Positions 52,492 through 62,546 are shown, counted from the first letter of the stretch. The stretch: 64,000 nt of DNA from Liquorilactobacillus mali KCTC 3596 = DSM 20444 (GCF_000260415.1 NZ_BACP01000037.1:1-64000); one strand, 5' to 3'. Notes: generated from the sequence alone by a model not told the origin. Numbers and translations are program-made.

Positions 52492-54039
52492 TTACAATAA
52501 AACGTTATAGTCATTCTTTGGTAAGTTTTTTGGTGATATTTTTTTATTCTGCGTCAATACTTGCACTATCACCTCTGATACCTCAAACTCACTTTCACTG
52601 ATTATTTTACTAGCATCAAACATCTGGTAATCTCCACCGCCCATTGCTCGATACTTACTCAAACCAATCTTTAAAGTATCTTCTGGAACAATTTTATGAC
52701 CTTGGTAACAAAGATTTGTAATTCTCTTTCCTTGAGGTTGGCTCACATTTATTGTATAGTCAATTCCCCCGTAAACATCATAATTAAAGTCAGGAATGCG
52801 TTGTCTGCCATTTTTTGTTGCTACAACTATTCTTCCCTCCTCTTCATCCCAATACATTGCTGTTTGTTCAAGCGCCGCTAGTAAATCTTTTCCTGTTACT
52901 TCAAGAACTGCAAAAGTATTAGAAAATGGATAATTAGCTTTTATATCTCGCATGGTAACCATCTGTGCAAAACCTGGTTGTTGATTATTAAATATCGAAC
53001 TGGCTACAATCTCGACCCCAGTAGCCTCTCTCACAAAATAGTTCATTAGATCAATAAATGGATGTCCATGCAGTCTGGCCGACGCAACATCAGTCAATTT
53101 GAAGCCCTTGTCAAGAACACCAACACTTTTGTCTAACCACTCTTCTGTGTCCTTATTATCAGACTCCAATAAATTTATAACGGTGTTATTTGGGTCAATG
53201 CCTCTCGTTGAAAGTAATTTTGCTGTTTTCTTAGTAATTACACTATCTTTATACTCTAGTTCAATTGCACCAACAACTTCACCAGCATAACCTGGCTGAA
53301 TCACAGGTATCTCATTATAGAAAGTTGCAATTTTACGATGTTGATGTCCAGTGATCAAAGCATCAATTCCCGCAATTTTACTTAATTCGTAGGCCTCGTT
53401 TTCACCTGTTAATTCTTCTGTTGCAACACCATTTTCATTGGCTTCAAAACCTCCATGATAGGCAACTATTACTATATCAGCAATTTTTCTCAATCTTGGG
53501 ATATACTCTTTAGCTGTCTGAACTGCTGATTTAAAATAGAGTCCATGAATATTTTCCTGAGTTTCCCAATGAGGAATATACTGGGTTGTCAATCCAAGAA
53601 TTGCAACCCGAACTCCTTTTTCTTCAAAAATCTCATATGCTTTTCCCATATAAGGTTTACTATCATCATCCAAAATATTCGCACATAAAATTGGGTGCTT
53701 GCGATAACTATTAATTTTCTCTTGATACTTTCGACCATAATTAAATTCATGATTACCAAGAATTGCTGCATCATATTTAATTATGTTCTCAGCTTGTACC
53801 AATTCCTTTACTTGATAGTTACCTTTGCGAAAAAGAAAATCAACTAATGCCGAACCTTGAATAAAATCACCATTGTCGATTACCAATACCAAATCTTCAC
53901 TCGCACTGTTTTTTCGTACATTTTCGATCACACTTGCACACTTCGCAAAACCAATATCTTGGTTTTCATGACGTTTTAAATATGTTGTTGGATACATATA
54001 TCCATGGATATCACTTGTTACTAAAATTTTAATTTGCAT
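52492..54039 (-). CDS. Cytoplasmic 5'-nucleotidase/metallophosphoesterase (UshA-like)
   Basis: The 515-residue protein hydrolyses nucleotides or cyclic phosphodiesters. The N-terminal dimetal domain has VTSDIHGYMYP, VIDNGDFIQGS, AILGNHEFNYG, VAYHGGFE and TGHQHR. The C-terminal 5'-nucleotidase domain has LDKGFKLTDVASARLHGHPF and the aromatic substrate motif near DFNYDVYGGIDY. All metal ligands are present. There is no signal peptide or LPXTG anchor, so unlike most UshA proteins it acts inside the cell. It is the last gene of the Ugp-like operon, 14 nt after the MBL-fold gene. Confidence 0.85.
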   Translation of the reverse strand: MQIKILVTSDIHGYMYPTTYLKRHENQDIGFAKCASVIENVRKNSASEDLVLVIDNGDFIQGSALVDFLFRKGNYQVKELVQAENIIKYDAAILGNHEFNYGRKYQEKINSYRKHPILCANILDDDSKPYMGKAYEIFEEKGVRVAILGLTTQYIPHWETQENIHGLYFKSAVQTAKEYIPRLRKIADIVIVAYHGGFEANENGVATEELTGENEAYELSKIAGIDALITGHQHRKIATFYNEIPVIQPGYAGEVVGAIELEYKDSVITKKTAKLLSTRGIDPNNTVINLLESDNKDTEEWLDKSVGVLDKGFKLTDVASARLHGHPFIDLMNYFVREATGVEIVASSIFNNQQPGFAQMVTMRDIKANYPFSNTFAVLEVTGKDLLAALEQTAMYWDEEEGRIVVATKNGRQRIPDFNYDVYGGIDYTINVSQPQGKRITNLCYQGHKIVPEDTLKIGLSKYRAMGGGDYQMFDASKIISESEFEVSEVIVQVLTQNKKISPKNLPKNDYNVLL

Positions 54040-54053
54040 ATACTACATTACAC

Positions 54054-55319
54054 CTACTTAAAACGATAAATTTCTGTATAACTTGGCCTTAAAAACTGTA
54101 ATCCACTATTTTTCAGTGCATTTACGGCAGCATCCGGATCAAACGAATGCCAAAAAGCCGTTTTCTTTGCAGCAACAGTTCTAGCTACCTCACAAATTTC
54201 TGCTTTTGTAGCATGCCCTGATACTCCAATATCAATAAGCTCGATTCTTTTATTTTCTAAAAAGCTCTTTAGCGTCTGATAATGTGGATCATAATCTCCA
54301 AGTGGCGCTCCATTGCAATGCAAATAAATAAATTTATTGAAATTCATAAGAATGTCTAAGTTTTCAAAGCTATTTTGTAAACAAAAATGATTAAGATTAT
54401 TCATAATTGTTAGCAATGATACTGGTATTAACCCAGCAATACCTTTCAATCCTAAATTACCATCATCTAACACAAAAATTGGTTCTTCTAATGAAAATTC
54501 ACTTATCACATGTGCGTATTGCGGCTCCCAGACAATTGGTCTATTCAAATGATTAGCTACTTTATTCATCTGTAACAATCGCTCGATATCTCTGGAATAT
54601 GGATTGATAACAGTTAGATTCTTGTGCTTATTTAAAATCCTCTTGAAGTCTTCTAGACACTTTGATTCCACGTTAACTTCATTATCTCCCTGTCCATTCA
54701 AGCTGTTATCATCCTCAAAACTAAAGCTTGTTGCCTCCAACATTAGCAAATCCAAATTACGCTGCTTAAACAAATTCATCCATTTATCAACTGCTGATCT
54801 ATGCGAACCACTCAACCTCACATCCCCAGATTGACCAAACGCATGTTTTCCATCTTCGATTAAAAATGCAGCTGCTCCCAAAATATCATGATCACTTTGA
54901 TAAGCCGTAACTGTTAAGTCACCAATTTTTACAGGAACTTCAAAATCAAAAATCTTAAAATTTACATTAAGCGCCAATCCTAATCCTTGTTTTACAAGAC
55001 TTCGATATAATTTATATGAAGGCCGTGATAGATAAACAGGAATATCACTTTTGAGATATGCCAATGCCGAAGTATGATCCAAATGCAGATGTGTAATAAA
55101 AATTGCCTCATCTTTATACTCTTTGATCTGTTCTTGCTTATCACCAAAAAGCTCAGGTACATCAGGAAGTACGTGTTTTTCAATCAACGACTGTGAAGTC
55201 CCTATCTTAAAATCTACTGCCATTCCAAAGTCTGTAATTACTCTTGAACTTTGAGTACTTATTTCTGCAATATTTGCTCCAATTGTATTTAGTCCATTTA
55301 GGAACCTAATATTCGTCAT
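54054..55319 (-). CDS. MBL-fold metallo-hydrolase (RNase J-like architecture)
   Basis: The 421-residue protein carries the metal motif FITHLHLDHTSALAYL (HxHxDH), a Ser/His in SDHDILGAAAF and DVRLSGSH, and the C-terminal HCNGAPLGDYDP and GVSGHATKAEI segments. The length and the late GHA motif resemble the beta-CASP/RNase J group or exonuclease-like hydrolases, but no classic RNase J signature is complete. In this operon between a Ugp-like binding protein and a phosphoesterase, a phosphodiester substrate is plausible. It is cytoplasmic. Confidence 0.75.
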   Translation of the reverse strand: MTNIRFLNGLNTIGANIAEISTQSSRVITDFGMAVDFKIGTSQSLIEKHVLPDVPELFGDKQEQIKEYKDEAIFITHLHLDHTSALAYLKSDIPVYLSRPSYKLYRSLVKQGLGLALNVNFKIFDFEVPVKIGDLTVTAYQSDHDILGAAAFLIEDGKHAFGQSGDVRLSGSHRSAVDKWMNLFKQRNLDLLMLEATSFSFEDDNSLNGQGDNEVNVESKCLEDFKRILNKHKNLTVINPYSRDIERLLQMNKVANHLNRPIVWEPQYAHVISEFSLEEPIFVLDDGNLGLKGIAGLIPVSLLTIMNNLNHFCLQNSFENLDILMNFNKFIYLHCNGAPLGDYDPHYQTLKSFLENKRIELIDIGVSGHATKAEICEVARTVAAKKTAFWHSFDPDAAVNALKNSGLQFLRPSYTEIYRFK

Positions 55320-55354
55320 TTCTTATTTTTCACTTCCCTTGTTGCAACGCTTCA

Positions 55355-56644
55355 TCAGTTATTCTTATTATCTGATATTATTTTTTTAGCTTGTTTAGCC
55401 AAATTTGTGAGCGCATCTTTTGCAGGCGTTTGCTTTGTCAGCATACTATCAAAAGCATTTAATTCATCTGTATAGTATTCGTTATAACCTACAAAACTCT
55501 TTGTTGAAAATGAGTCTGGAAGTGATTCCACAGCAGCTTTTGCCCTTTTATTGCTCTTTAAAAATGCTTGATATTCTTTTGACTTAACCGCCGATTTTGT
55601 TAATGGAACATAACCCGTTAACATGGCCCATTTAGTCGTAGCCTTAGAAGTTAATAGGTACTTCATAAATGCATAAGCACCCTGTTTTTGTTCTTGACTT
55701 GCACCTTTAAATAACACAATGTCATTGCCGGCTACTTCTGTACCTGATTTACCTTCATATGATGGAACTACCGCTGTTGTCCAGTTTAGAGATGAAGGAG
55801 CAACTTGTTTAATTGCTGTCATCCCAGCAGAGGAACCGATATAAAACGCTGATTTACCATTTACAAAACTATTCGTCCAATAAATGTCTGATCCCGCCGA
55901 TTTAGCAGTGCCATCTTTAATCATATCAAGTACAAAGTTTGCAGCAGTAATAGCTTTTGAACTTGAAAGCTTAACTTTACCTGCGCTTGTGATTGGAGTT
56001 ACTCCAGCCGCATGTAATAGTCCTTCCCACTCCATTTGGAAACTTTGATCAAAACCATAAGCATAGATTCCGTGTTCCTTTAGTACTTCTCCATCTTTAC
56101 GCATTTGTTCCCATGTTTTAGGAATTTCTAAATTATATTTTTTTAAAATATCTTCGTTAACATACATTACCCTTGTCGATTTAGAAAACGGAATTGAATA
56201 ATAACTGTTCCCTATCTTTGAACCACTAAGGAATGCAGAGTAAATATCCTTTTTTTGGCTTGCGGACATGCCTTTATACATTGCATTCAAATTTTCAATG
56301 AATCCGTTGTTTTTATAGTCTGGCAAACTAGTATATGATGCCATACCTAAAACTGGCAAACTGTTAGATTTAGCCGCTGCCATAACTTTTTGATTTAATT
56401 TGTCATATGTTTCTTGTGAAGTTGCAACAACCTTATATTTTTTTTGCGAATTATTGAAATCAGTGATAACTTTATTCAGATTCTTTTCATATGGCCCCGC
56501 TAATCCTGTCCAAAAACTGATTTTTACTGGTGTTTTCGTAGTTCCCTGATCGCTTGTACTAGCTTTTTTTGAACCACATGCTGTTAAAAAAACACATAAG
56601 GTACTTATCATTGCTAAAATTGCAATTATCCTACTTTTTTTCAT
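55355..56644 (-). CDS. ABC substrate-binding lipoprotein (UgpB-like, CUT1 family)
   Basis: The lipoprotein has 429 residues from ATG 56644 (GGTGGAG upstream). The signal MKKSRIIAILAMISTLCVFL ends in the lipobox LTAC. The mature fold is the family-1 solute-binding protein: VKISFWTGLAGPYEKNLNKVITDFN, IPFSKSTRVMYVNEDILKKY and FYIGSSAGMTAIKQV. The resemblance to UgpB (glycerol-3-phosphate) is general; oligosaccharide or glycerophosphodiester ligands are possible. It is the fourth gene of the ABC operon. Confidence 0.82.
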   Translation of the reverse strand: MKKSRIIAILAMISTLCVFLTACGSKKASTSDQGTTKTPVKISFWTGLAGPYEKNLNKVITDFNNSQKKYKVVATSQETYDKLNQKVMAAAKSNSLPVLGMASYTSLPDYKNNGFIENLNAMYKGMSASQKKDIYSAFLSGSKIGNSYYSIPFSKSTRVMYVNEDILKKYNLEIPKTWEQMRKDGEVLKEHGIYAYGFDQSFQMEWEGLLHAAGVTPITSAGKVKLSSSKAITAANFVLDMIKDGTAKSAGSDIYWTNSFVNGKSAFYIGSSAGMTAIKQVAPSSLNWTTAVVPSYEGKSGTEVAGNDIVLFKGASQEQKQGAYAFMKYLLTSKATTKWAMLTGYVPLTKSAVKSKEYQAFLKSNKRAKAAVESLPDSFSTKSFVGYNEYYTDELNAFDSMLTKQTPAKDALTNLAKQAKKIISDNKNN

Positions 56645-56750
56645 TTTTTCTCCACCTTTCCTTTCATAGTAAAACACCCCCACTAACTACTTTGCTAAAA
56701 ATTACTATAAGCATTCCCCCTTTCAGGGTTCTCTGTTTATTAACTAATAT

Positions 56751-57575
56751 TTAACCTTTTAAGCCCGACCGAGTAACTCCAGCTATAATATATTTTTGCA
56801 AAAAAACATATATGACAATCATTGGTATCACAATAATTGTTGATGCTGCCATCAATAGCTGATATTGAGTTCCTGCATCAGTGGTAAATGCACTAAGACC
56901 AACAGGGAGTGTTCTCATTTTATCTGAATTGGTGGCAATCATTGGCCACATAAAAGAGTTCCAGCTTCCAATCATCTCCAAGGTTGCCAATGCTACAATT
57001 GTTGATTTTGATAGTGGCACAATTATTCGCCATAGAAAATACCAATCACTAGTTCCATCAATTTTTGCGGCATAATATAGCTCATCTGGGATAGTCATAA
57101 AAGTTTGTCGTAGCGTAAAAACCGCGAAGAAACTAGCTAACCAAGGAACAATTAAAGCCGCATATGTGTTGATCATCCCTAATTTTGAAAGAGTTACAAA
57201 ATTAGGGATGATTAACATCTCACTGGGTACCATCATTGTCGCCATGCAAAGAATAAAAATTGTTTTTTTGCCATAAAATTCCAGCCTAGCAAACGCAAAG
57301 GCTCCTAGAATCGTGGTAATTATTTGACCGATAGTAGTTACAATCATCACGAAAGTACTATTCAGAAAATATCTTAGAAAAGGAGCCGCATTCCACGCCT
57401 TAATAAAATTACCCCATTGTGGATTTTGTGGAATTAAAGTTGGCGGAATCTTAGCAGTTTCGGATCCAGTTTTTAAAGCCGTTACTATCATCCATAAGAA
57501 AGGAACAATCATTATTATTCCACCTAAGGTTAAAATGAAATATAACAATATTTTACTGATACTCTTTTTTGTCAT
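56751..57575 (-). CDS. ABC sugar permease (UgpE/MalG-like)
   Basis: The 274-residue protein has six helices, with GGGGAGAGG before the ATG. The EAA motif reads ELYYAAKIDGTSDWYFLWRIIVPLSKSTI at about residues 175-205, the contact site for the ATPase. It forms the heteromeric channel with the product of the upstream gene, and the genes are separated by 12 nt. Confidence 0.9.
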   Translation of the reverse strand: MTKKSISKILLYFILTLGGIIMIVPFLWMIVTALKTGSETAKIPPTLIPQNPQWGNFIKAWNAAPFLRYFLNSTFVMIVTTIGQIITTILGAFAFARLEFYGKKTIFILCMATMMVPSEMLIIPNFVTLSKLGMINTYAALIVPWLASFFAVFTLRQTFMTIPDELYYAAKIDGTSDWYFLWRIIVPLSKSTIVALATLEMIGSWNSFMWPMIATNSDKMRTLPVGLSAFTTDAGTQYQLLMAASTIIVIPMIVIYVFLQKYIIAGVTRSGLKG

Positions 57576-57587
57576 TTGCCCTCTCCC

Positions 57588-58484
57588 CTACACGTAATGG
57601 ACATGCCGCTTGCTATACCAAACCTGAATTACTGTGATGATCAGCGTCAACGTAAAAAGAACCACTCCTGCGGCTGCAGCTATCCCGTATTTCCATTCTG
57701 TATAGAATTTTTCGTACAGATAAAAAACAAGTGTCAGTGTTGACTTACCCGGCCCTGGATTTCCTCCAAATAATACAAAGATTTGATCAAATACTTTAAA
57801 CCCACTTATTATGCTGGTAACAGAAACAAGAAATGTCATTGGTGACAAAAGTGGAATTGTGATATATCTGAATCTCTGCCAGGTATTTGCTCCATCAATT
57901 TGCGCTACTTGCTCATATCTTTTGTCAATATTGCTTAATCCTGCTAAAAATAAAATTATGTTAAATCCTAATCCTTGCCAGATTGTCATAATTATCAAAG
58001 CTGTCATTGCCCAGTGTGGATCATTGAGCCAATCAATCGGTTTTATTCCGAATATTCCCAAAAAAGCGTCTAGTAATCCATACTGCGAGTTATAGATCCA
58101 TTGCCAAATCAACGAAATAGCTACCGTACTAGTTACAAACGGTAAGAAATATACGGTCTTAAAGAAACCTGCAGCAAAATTTATTTTATTCAACAAAATA
58201 GCTATGACAAGAGCGATTATCACTGACAAGGGAACAACACCGACAACAAAAATAATTGTATTTTTTAAAGCTTCAATAAAATCAGGATCTGTCCATATGG
58301 TTACAAAGTTAGAAAGACCAACTTCACTAACCTTATTTGTATAAAAGTTATATTTCGTATAAAAACTCATTGCGAAAGACATTACAATCGGATAAAGATA
58401 GAATGTACCAATAATTATCAACATTGGGGATAAATACAAAAAGGCAATTAGCGTCGTTTTTGCTGATGGTTTTTGTTTGATCAC
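57588..58484 (-). CDS. ABC sugar permease (UgpA/MalF-like)
   Basis: The protein has 298 residues, with a GTG start after GGAGGTA. Six to seven helices are present. The EAA loop reads KRYEQVAQIDGANTWQRFRYITIPLLSP. The YLSPMLIIIGTFYLYPIVMSFAMSF start is typical for CUT1 permeases. It lies 12 nt after the ATPase gene. Confidence 0.9.
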   Translation of the reverse strand: MIKQKPSAKTTLIAFLYLSPMLIIIGTFYLYPIVMSFAMSFYTKYNFYTNKVSEVGLSNFVTIWTDPDFIEALKNTIIFVVGVVPLSVIIALVIAILLNKINFAAGFFKTVYFLPFVTSTVAISLIWQWIYNSQYGLLDAFLGIFGIKPIDWLNDPHWAMTALIIMTIWQGLGFNIILFLAGLSNIDKRYEQVAQIDGANTWQRFRYITIPLLSPMTFLVSVTSIISGFKVFDQIFVLFGGNPGPGKSTLTLVFYLYEKFYTEWKYGIAAAAGVVLFTLTLIITVIQVWYSKRHVHYV

Positions 58485-58496
58485 AAGTTGTACCTC

Positions 58497-59561
58497 CTAA
58501 ACTGATGTAGCGTTCCAAATGACCTCTTTATCACTGTTAGCAATAAACACTCCATTTGTCCTCAACGTAAATTCAAGTATTTGTTGTTTTTCTAACAAAT
58601 CACGTTCTTTAAAACCCGTTACCATTAACTCTTGCCCTTGAACATCTAGCCTAACAAACATTTCATGTCCATATCTTTGAACTGATACTACTTTTCCTTG
58701 TAGCTTTACACCAAGATGTTCTTGATGATCTCTAATGGGCACAATACTTTCTGCTCGTATTAACAGTGTCTCCGCTTTTTCATTAATAGTCATAGGTATA
58801 ATTGGGGAGAAGTCCTGCCTTAATATGCTAAATGGTATTTTATTAATAACTGGATTTCCTATGAAACTCGCCACAAACAAATTATCTGGATAATCATAAA
58901 TGGTGTTCGGATCAGCAAATTGTTGTATTTGTCCATTATCTAAAACCATAATGTAATCTGAAATATGCATCGCTTCATCTTGATCGTGAGTTACAAAGAC
59001 AGTTGTTACTCCAGTTTGCTTTTGTATTCTTCTAATTTCTTCACGCATCTCTACACGTAAACGAGCATCTAAATTAGATAAGGGTTCATCTAACAATAAA
59101 ATACTTGGTTCCTTAGCCAGTGCTCTTGCAATTGCTACACGCTGCTGTTGTCCTCCTGAAAGTTCTCCGGGATATTTAGTAAGCTCATTCTCAACATGTA
59201 CTAACCGTGCAAGATTCTCACCGCGTTCGTTTCGCTTCTTTTTGTCTATTTTCTTCATTTTTAGAGGAAAGCAAATATTTTCTAAAACTGTCATGTGTGG
59301 GTATAAGGCATAATTCTGGAAAACCATCCCTACTTTTCGTGCTAGCGCATCTTTTTTAGTAACATCTTGCTCACCAAAAAATATTTTTCCAGCTGTTGGC
59401 TGTAGCAACCCGCTTATTAAATTCAATGTTGTTGATTTGCCACATCCACTCGGACCTAGCAGACAAGTCAACTTACCTTTGGGAATAACAAAGCGCAAAT
59501 CATGTAATACTTCATTTTTATGTTCATATGCTAATGAGACATTTTCAAATTTAACATCCAT
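58497..59561 (-). CDS. ABC sugar transporter ATPase (UgpC/MsmK type)
   Basis: The protein has 354 residues from ATG 59561 (AAAGGAG upstream); the frame opens a few codons earlier. The NBD has Walker A GPSGCGKSTTLN, Q-loop VFQNYALYPHM, signature LSGGQQQRVAIARAL, Walker B LLLDEPLSNLD and H-loop VTHDQDEA. The C-terminal TOBE/OB regulatory domain runs from about residue 235. It is the first gene of the ABC-hydrolase operon, whose promoter lies in the 500-bp gap upstream. Confidence 0.93.
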   Translation of the reverse strand: MDVKFENVSLAYEHKNEVLHDLRFVIPKGKLTCLLGPSGCGKSTTLNLISGLLQPTAGKIFFGEQDVTKKDALARKVGMVFQNYALYPHMTVLENICFPLKMKKIDKKKRNERGENLARLVHVENELTKYPGELSGGQQQRVAIARALAKEPSILLLDEPLSNLDARLRVEMREEIRRIQKQTGVTTVFVTHDQDEAMHISDYIMVLDNGQIQQFADPNTIYDYPDNLFVASFIGNPVINKIPFSILRQDFSPIIPMTINEKAETLLIRAESIVPIRDHQEHLGVKLQGKVVSVQRYGHEMFVRLDVQGQELMVTGFKERDLLEKQQILEFTLRTNGVFIANSDKEVIWNATSV

Positions 59562-59811
59562 TGTGTCGCTCCTTTCAGGTTTCTGGGTTATCACCTAAAT
59601 TACCCCAGGAGATGAAGTATACACTTTCTACTTTTGGCTATCTCTCATTATTTTGTAAATTTTTCGTATAGCATAGGTAAAATTAAAGAAAACAATATGT
59701 TTACATAATAAAAAGAACTACTTCTACCTTCTAAGAAATACATTCAAAGTTAAAATTTTCACTCTAGCTTTGGAGTGCATCTCATTTCACGAAGTAATTC
59801 TTTTTATTCAA

Positions 59812-59827
59812 CGTTCCACATGAAACA
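59812..59827. promoter_or_regulatory. parS-like site
   Basis: CGTTCCACATGAAACA matches the ParB consensus TGTTTCACGTGAAACA at 13 of 16 positions (14 if position 5 is left free). It is intergenic and close to the presumed origin side. Confidence 0.45.
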
Positions 59828-59941
59828 TTTTGACGTTCGTGGTTGTTTTAATATCTTTACCTGGTAAAACTTTACTTTATTTATACAGTATGTATAGAAA
59901 TTATGCTCTTTTCGTTCTCTGATAAGCAGTTCGAAACCTAT

Positions 59942-59994
59942 AAAAAACAAGGTGGAAAGTTCTTGAAATTCAAGAATTTTTCACCTTGTTTTTT
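59942..59994. terminator. Orphan bidirectional terminator hairpin
   Basis: AAAAAACAAGGTG pairs with CACCTTGTTTTTT, and an inner TTCTTGAA/TTCAAGAA stem extends it. It sits between divergent genes, so no annotated gene ends here. Confidence 0.65.
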
Positions 59995-60121
59995 ATTCCC
60001 TTAAATTGGTAAATAACAAAATTTTCATATTATAGACTACCGCCCTATATAAAACTGGGTTGAATTATTTTCTAAATTGAGTGAAGATATTACTATATTA
60101 AATTTAAAAGAGGTTATTTCA

Positions 60122-60622
60122 TTGACTAACAAATCTTCCATATATTGCTCTCAAACTATTACAACAACTGAACATCGCGTCTTAACAAACGATTTAAACG
60201 AACACAAGACCGTCTTTGGAGGACGCCTTCTCGAGCTTCTTGACGGAACAGCGTCAATATCAGCAGCAAGAACTGCTCACAACAGCACGGTCACTGCTGC
60301 CATCAATCAATTTAACTTCATTGCTCCATTAAAACTAGATGATGCATTAATCATCAAGAGTTATGTAAGCGGCATTGGTAATAGTTCAATTGAAGTTTTC
60401 GCAAAAATCATTGGTGAACATCTAAATTCTGGAGAACGCTTCTTGGTAGCAACTTCTTTTTTAACGTTTGTCGTTACTAATAAAAAAATCAAACTCCCAA
60501 CTCTTATACCACAATCTCCAGAAGAAATCACAGTTTGTAACTCATATTCTCAACGACGCGCTGAACACAAGAAGGAGACATTCGCTTTTAAAACGATCAC
60601 TGACTCCCTTTCACTAGATTAA
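60122..60622 (+). CDS. Acyl-CoA thioesterase (hotdog fold)
   Basis: The protein has 166 residues if started at TTG 60122, preferred because AAGAGG lies 8 nt upstream; a GTG 45 nt earlier lacks a ribosome site. A single hotdog domain has HKTVFGGRLLELLDGTASISAAR, with the YciA/BACH-type signature (G-G-x-L-x-x-x-D), and INQFNFIAPLKLDDALIIKSYV. It hydrolyses acyl-CoA to free acid and CoA; chain preference is unknown. It is cytoplasmic and monocistronic. Confidence 0.85.
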   Translation: MTNKSSIYCSQTITTTEHRVLTNDLNEHKTVFGGRLLELLDGTASISAARTAHNSTVTAAINQFNFIAPLKLDDALIIKSYVSGIGNSSIEVFAKIIGEHLNSGERFLVATSFLTFVVTNKKIKLPTLIPQSPEEITVCNSYSQRRAEHKKETFAFKTITDSLSLD

Positions 60623-60635
60623 CCAAAATAAGTAA

Positions 60636-60758
60636 TTAAATATCTGATTCCTGTTTCTTAACAACCTGAATTAGAAAAGCAACAGCTTCTTCATATGTAC
60701 AAGCTCGTTGTTTCATTACTTCTTTAATTGTCGACTCTGTATCAACTTTATAAACCAT
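60636..60758 (-). CDS. Putative 40-aa protein
   Basis: ATG at 60758 has GAGGGG about 7 nt upstream; the stop is at 60636. The product begins MVYKVDTESTIKEVMKQRAC, continues TYEEAVAFLIQVVKKQESDI and is predicted helical and amphipathic, with one Cys. The good ribosome site and balanced composition favour a real small gene, but no family is recognised. It ends 13 nt from the convergent thioesterase stop. Confidence 0.5.
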   Translation of the reverse strand: MVYKVDTESTIKEVMKQRACTYEEAVAFLIQVVKKQESDI

Positions 60759-60936
60759 TTTTATAACCCCTCAATCAAACTGATATTCATTATTTCACTC
60801 TTAATATTCTATACCGTTTAAAACAAAAAAACGAGAACAAAGTATTTCCAGGTAAAATAATTTTAACTGCTTTTTAAGCAGTATAAGCAGCTGATAATTA
60901 ATCTTTGAACCTTAACTTATGAGCTTTAATAACAAA

Positions 60937-60993
60937 ATAAAAAGCAAAAGCCTATGACAGGGTTTTAACTGTGTACAAGGCTTTTGCTTTTTT
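60937..60993. terminator. Terminator downstream of purA
   Basis: AAAAAGCAAAAGCCT pairs with AGGCTTTTGCTTTTT around a loop of about 24 nt that contains a further CTGT/ACAG stem. It ends the purA transcript read leftwards. Confidence 0.8.
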
Positions 60994-61017
60994 ATTGTTC
61001 TATCTATTTACTTTAAA

Positions 61018-62310
61018 TTATATTTTTGCCCAAATATTATCCAATACATTTGTCTGTTTACGATCTGGCCCAACTGAAAAAGTTGAGATTTTTACTCCAA
61101 CCAACTCTTCAATGCGGTGGATATATTTTCTTACATTCTCAGGTAGATCCTCGAGTCTCTTACATTGCGTAATGTCCTCACTCCAACCCGGTAATGTTTC
61201 ATATACTGGTTTGCACTGAGCTAATTGTTTCAAACTAGCTGGATAATGATAAATCCGTTTTCCATCTAACTCATACGCTGTACAAATCTTTATCTCATCT
61301 AACCCCGTCAACACATCCACACAGTTCAAGCATAAATTAGTCAATCCTGAAACTCGTTTTGCATGACGCATTACAACACTGTCAAACCATCCAATTCTAC
61401 GTGGTCTCTTTGTAACAGTTCCATATTCGTGGCCTGCTTCACGGATAAAGTCACCAGTATCATTAGCTAGCTCTGTAGGAAATGGACCATCACCAACACG
61501 AGAAGTATATGCTTTGCACACACCAACGACCTTATCAATCTTTGAAGGACCCACGCCACTACCAATTGTTACACCACCAGCAACAGGATTTGAAGATGTT
61601 ACAAAAGGATACGTACCTTGATCAATATCTAGCATTACCCCTTGTGCACCTTCAAACAACACGCGTTTCCCACTATCTAAAGCATCGTTCAAAACAACAG
61701 ATGTATCAGTAACATTATCTTTAAATTGTTGACCATATTCGTAGTATTGTTCAAATATATCTTCAAACTTCAAAGGTTCAACTTCATAAAATTTAACAAA
61801 TTCTCGATTTTTTTCTTCAAGATTATGACGTAACTTTTCCTCAAAGATTTCTTTATCCAAGAGATCAGCAACACGAATACCTACACGTGCTGCTTTATCC
61901 ATATAAGCTGGTCCGATTCCTTTATTTGTTGTCCCAATCTTTTGATCTTTCTTTGCCTTTTCTTGCAAACCATCCAAAAGAATATGATAAGGTAAAATAA
62001 CATGTGCACGATCAGAAATACGCAAATTAGAAGTTGAAATCCCTCGTTCTTTTAAATATGCTAACTCTTCAACTAATGACTTAGGATTTAATACAACACC
62101 ATTACCTATCACACTAATCTTTGATTCATAGAATATGCCTGATGGAATCAAGCGTAACTTGTACGTTTCTCCATTAAAAACAATCGTATGACCTGCATTA
62201 TCTCCACCTTGGTATCTTGCTATAACTTCTGCATTACGACTCAGAAAATCTGTAATCTTTCCTTTTCCTTCATCGCCCCATTGACTACCCACAACAACTA
62301 CTGATGACAT
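61018..62310 (-). CDS. purA: Adenylosuccinate synthetase
   Basis: PurA condenses IMP and aspartate using GTP, the first committed step to AMP. The protein has 430 residues from ATG 62310, which has GAGGTG 6 nt upstream. GTP/IMP motifs are [18 protein letters not shown] at the start, [55 protein letters not shown] and [11 protein letters not shown]. It lies downstream of dnaB, as in other lactobacilli, with a terminator between them. No purine riboswitch or PurR box is evident in the short leader. Confidence 0.97.
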   Translation of the reverse strand: MSSVVVVGSQWGDEGKGKITDFLSRNAEVIARYQGGDNAGHTIVFNGETYKLRLIPSGIFYESKISVIGNGVVLNPKSLVEELAYLKERGISTSNLRISDRAHVILPYHILLDGLQEKAKKDQKIGTTNKGIGPAYMDKAARVGIRVADLLDKEIFEEKLRHNLEEKNREFVKFYEVEPLKFEDIFEQYYEYGQQFKDNVTDTSVVLNDALDSGKRVLFEGAQGVMLDIDQGTYPFVTSSNPVAGGVTIGSGVGPSKIDKVVGVCKAYTSRVGDGPFPTELANDTGDFIREAGHEYGTVTKRPRRIGWFDSVVMRHAKRVSGLTNLCLNCVDVLTGLDEIKICTAYELDGKRIYHYPASLKQLAQCKPVYETLPGWSEDITQCKRLEDLPENVRKYIHRIEELVGVKISTFSVGPDRKQTNVLDNIWAKI

Positions 62311-62546
62311 TTTTTTCACCTCATAAAATGATTTGAATATCTTACTTTTGTACCATCAACCTCGATAATTGTATCAGTAGCAGTCCTATATTTCAAGTAA
62401 ATTCCGAATATTATTATCACTAAACATTGTTGATTACATTAATAACGAACTTTAACTCCATAAAAACATAAATTTTTAAGTGCTAATTCATAATTACAAA
62501 TGGAATCCTTTCCTAATTTATGGATAATTCAGACCAATATTATACA

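Larger units (their letters stand above)
59562..60121. other. Divergent intergenic region between ugpC-like and thioesterase genes
   Basis: No ORF with a ribosome site is seen. The gap contains a possible extended -10 promoter for the ABC operon (TG-C-TATACG on the minus strand, near 59665-59670), a parS-like palindrome at 59812 and an orphan terminator hairpin at 59942. An unannotated small transcript ending at that hairpin is possible. Confidence 0.4.
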
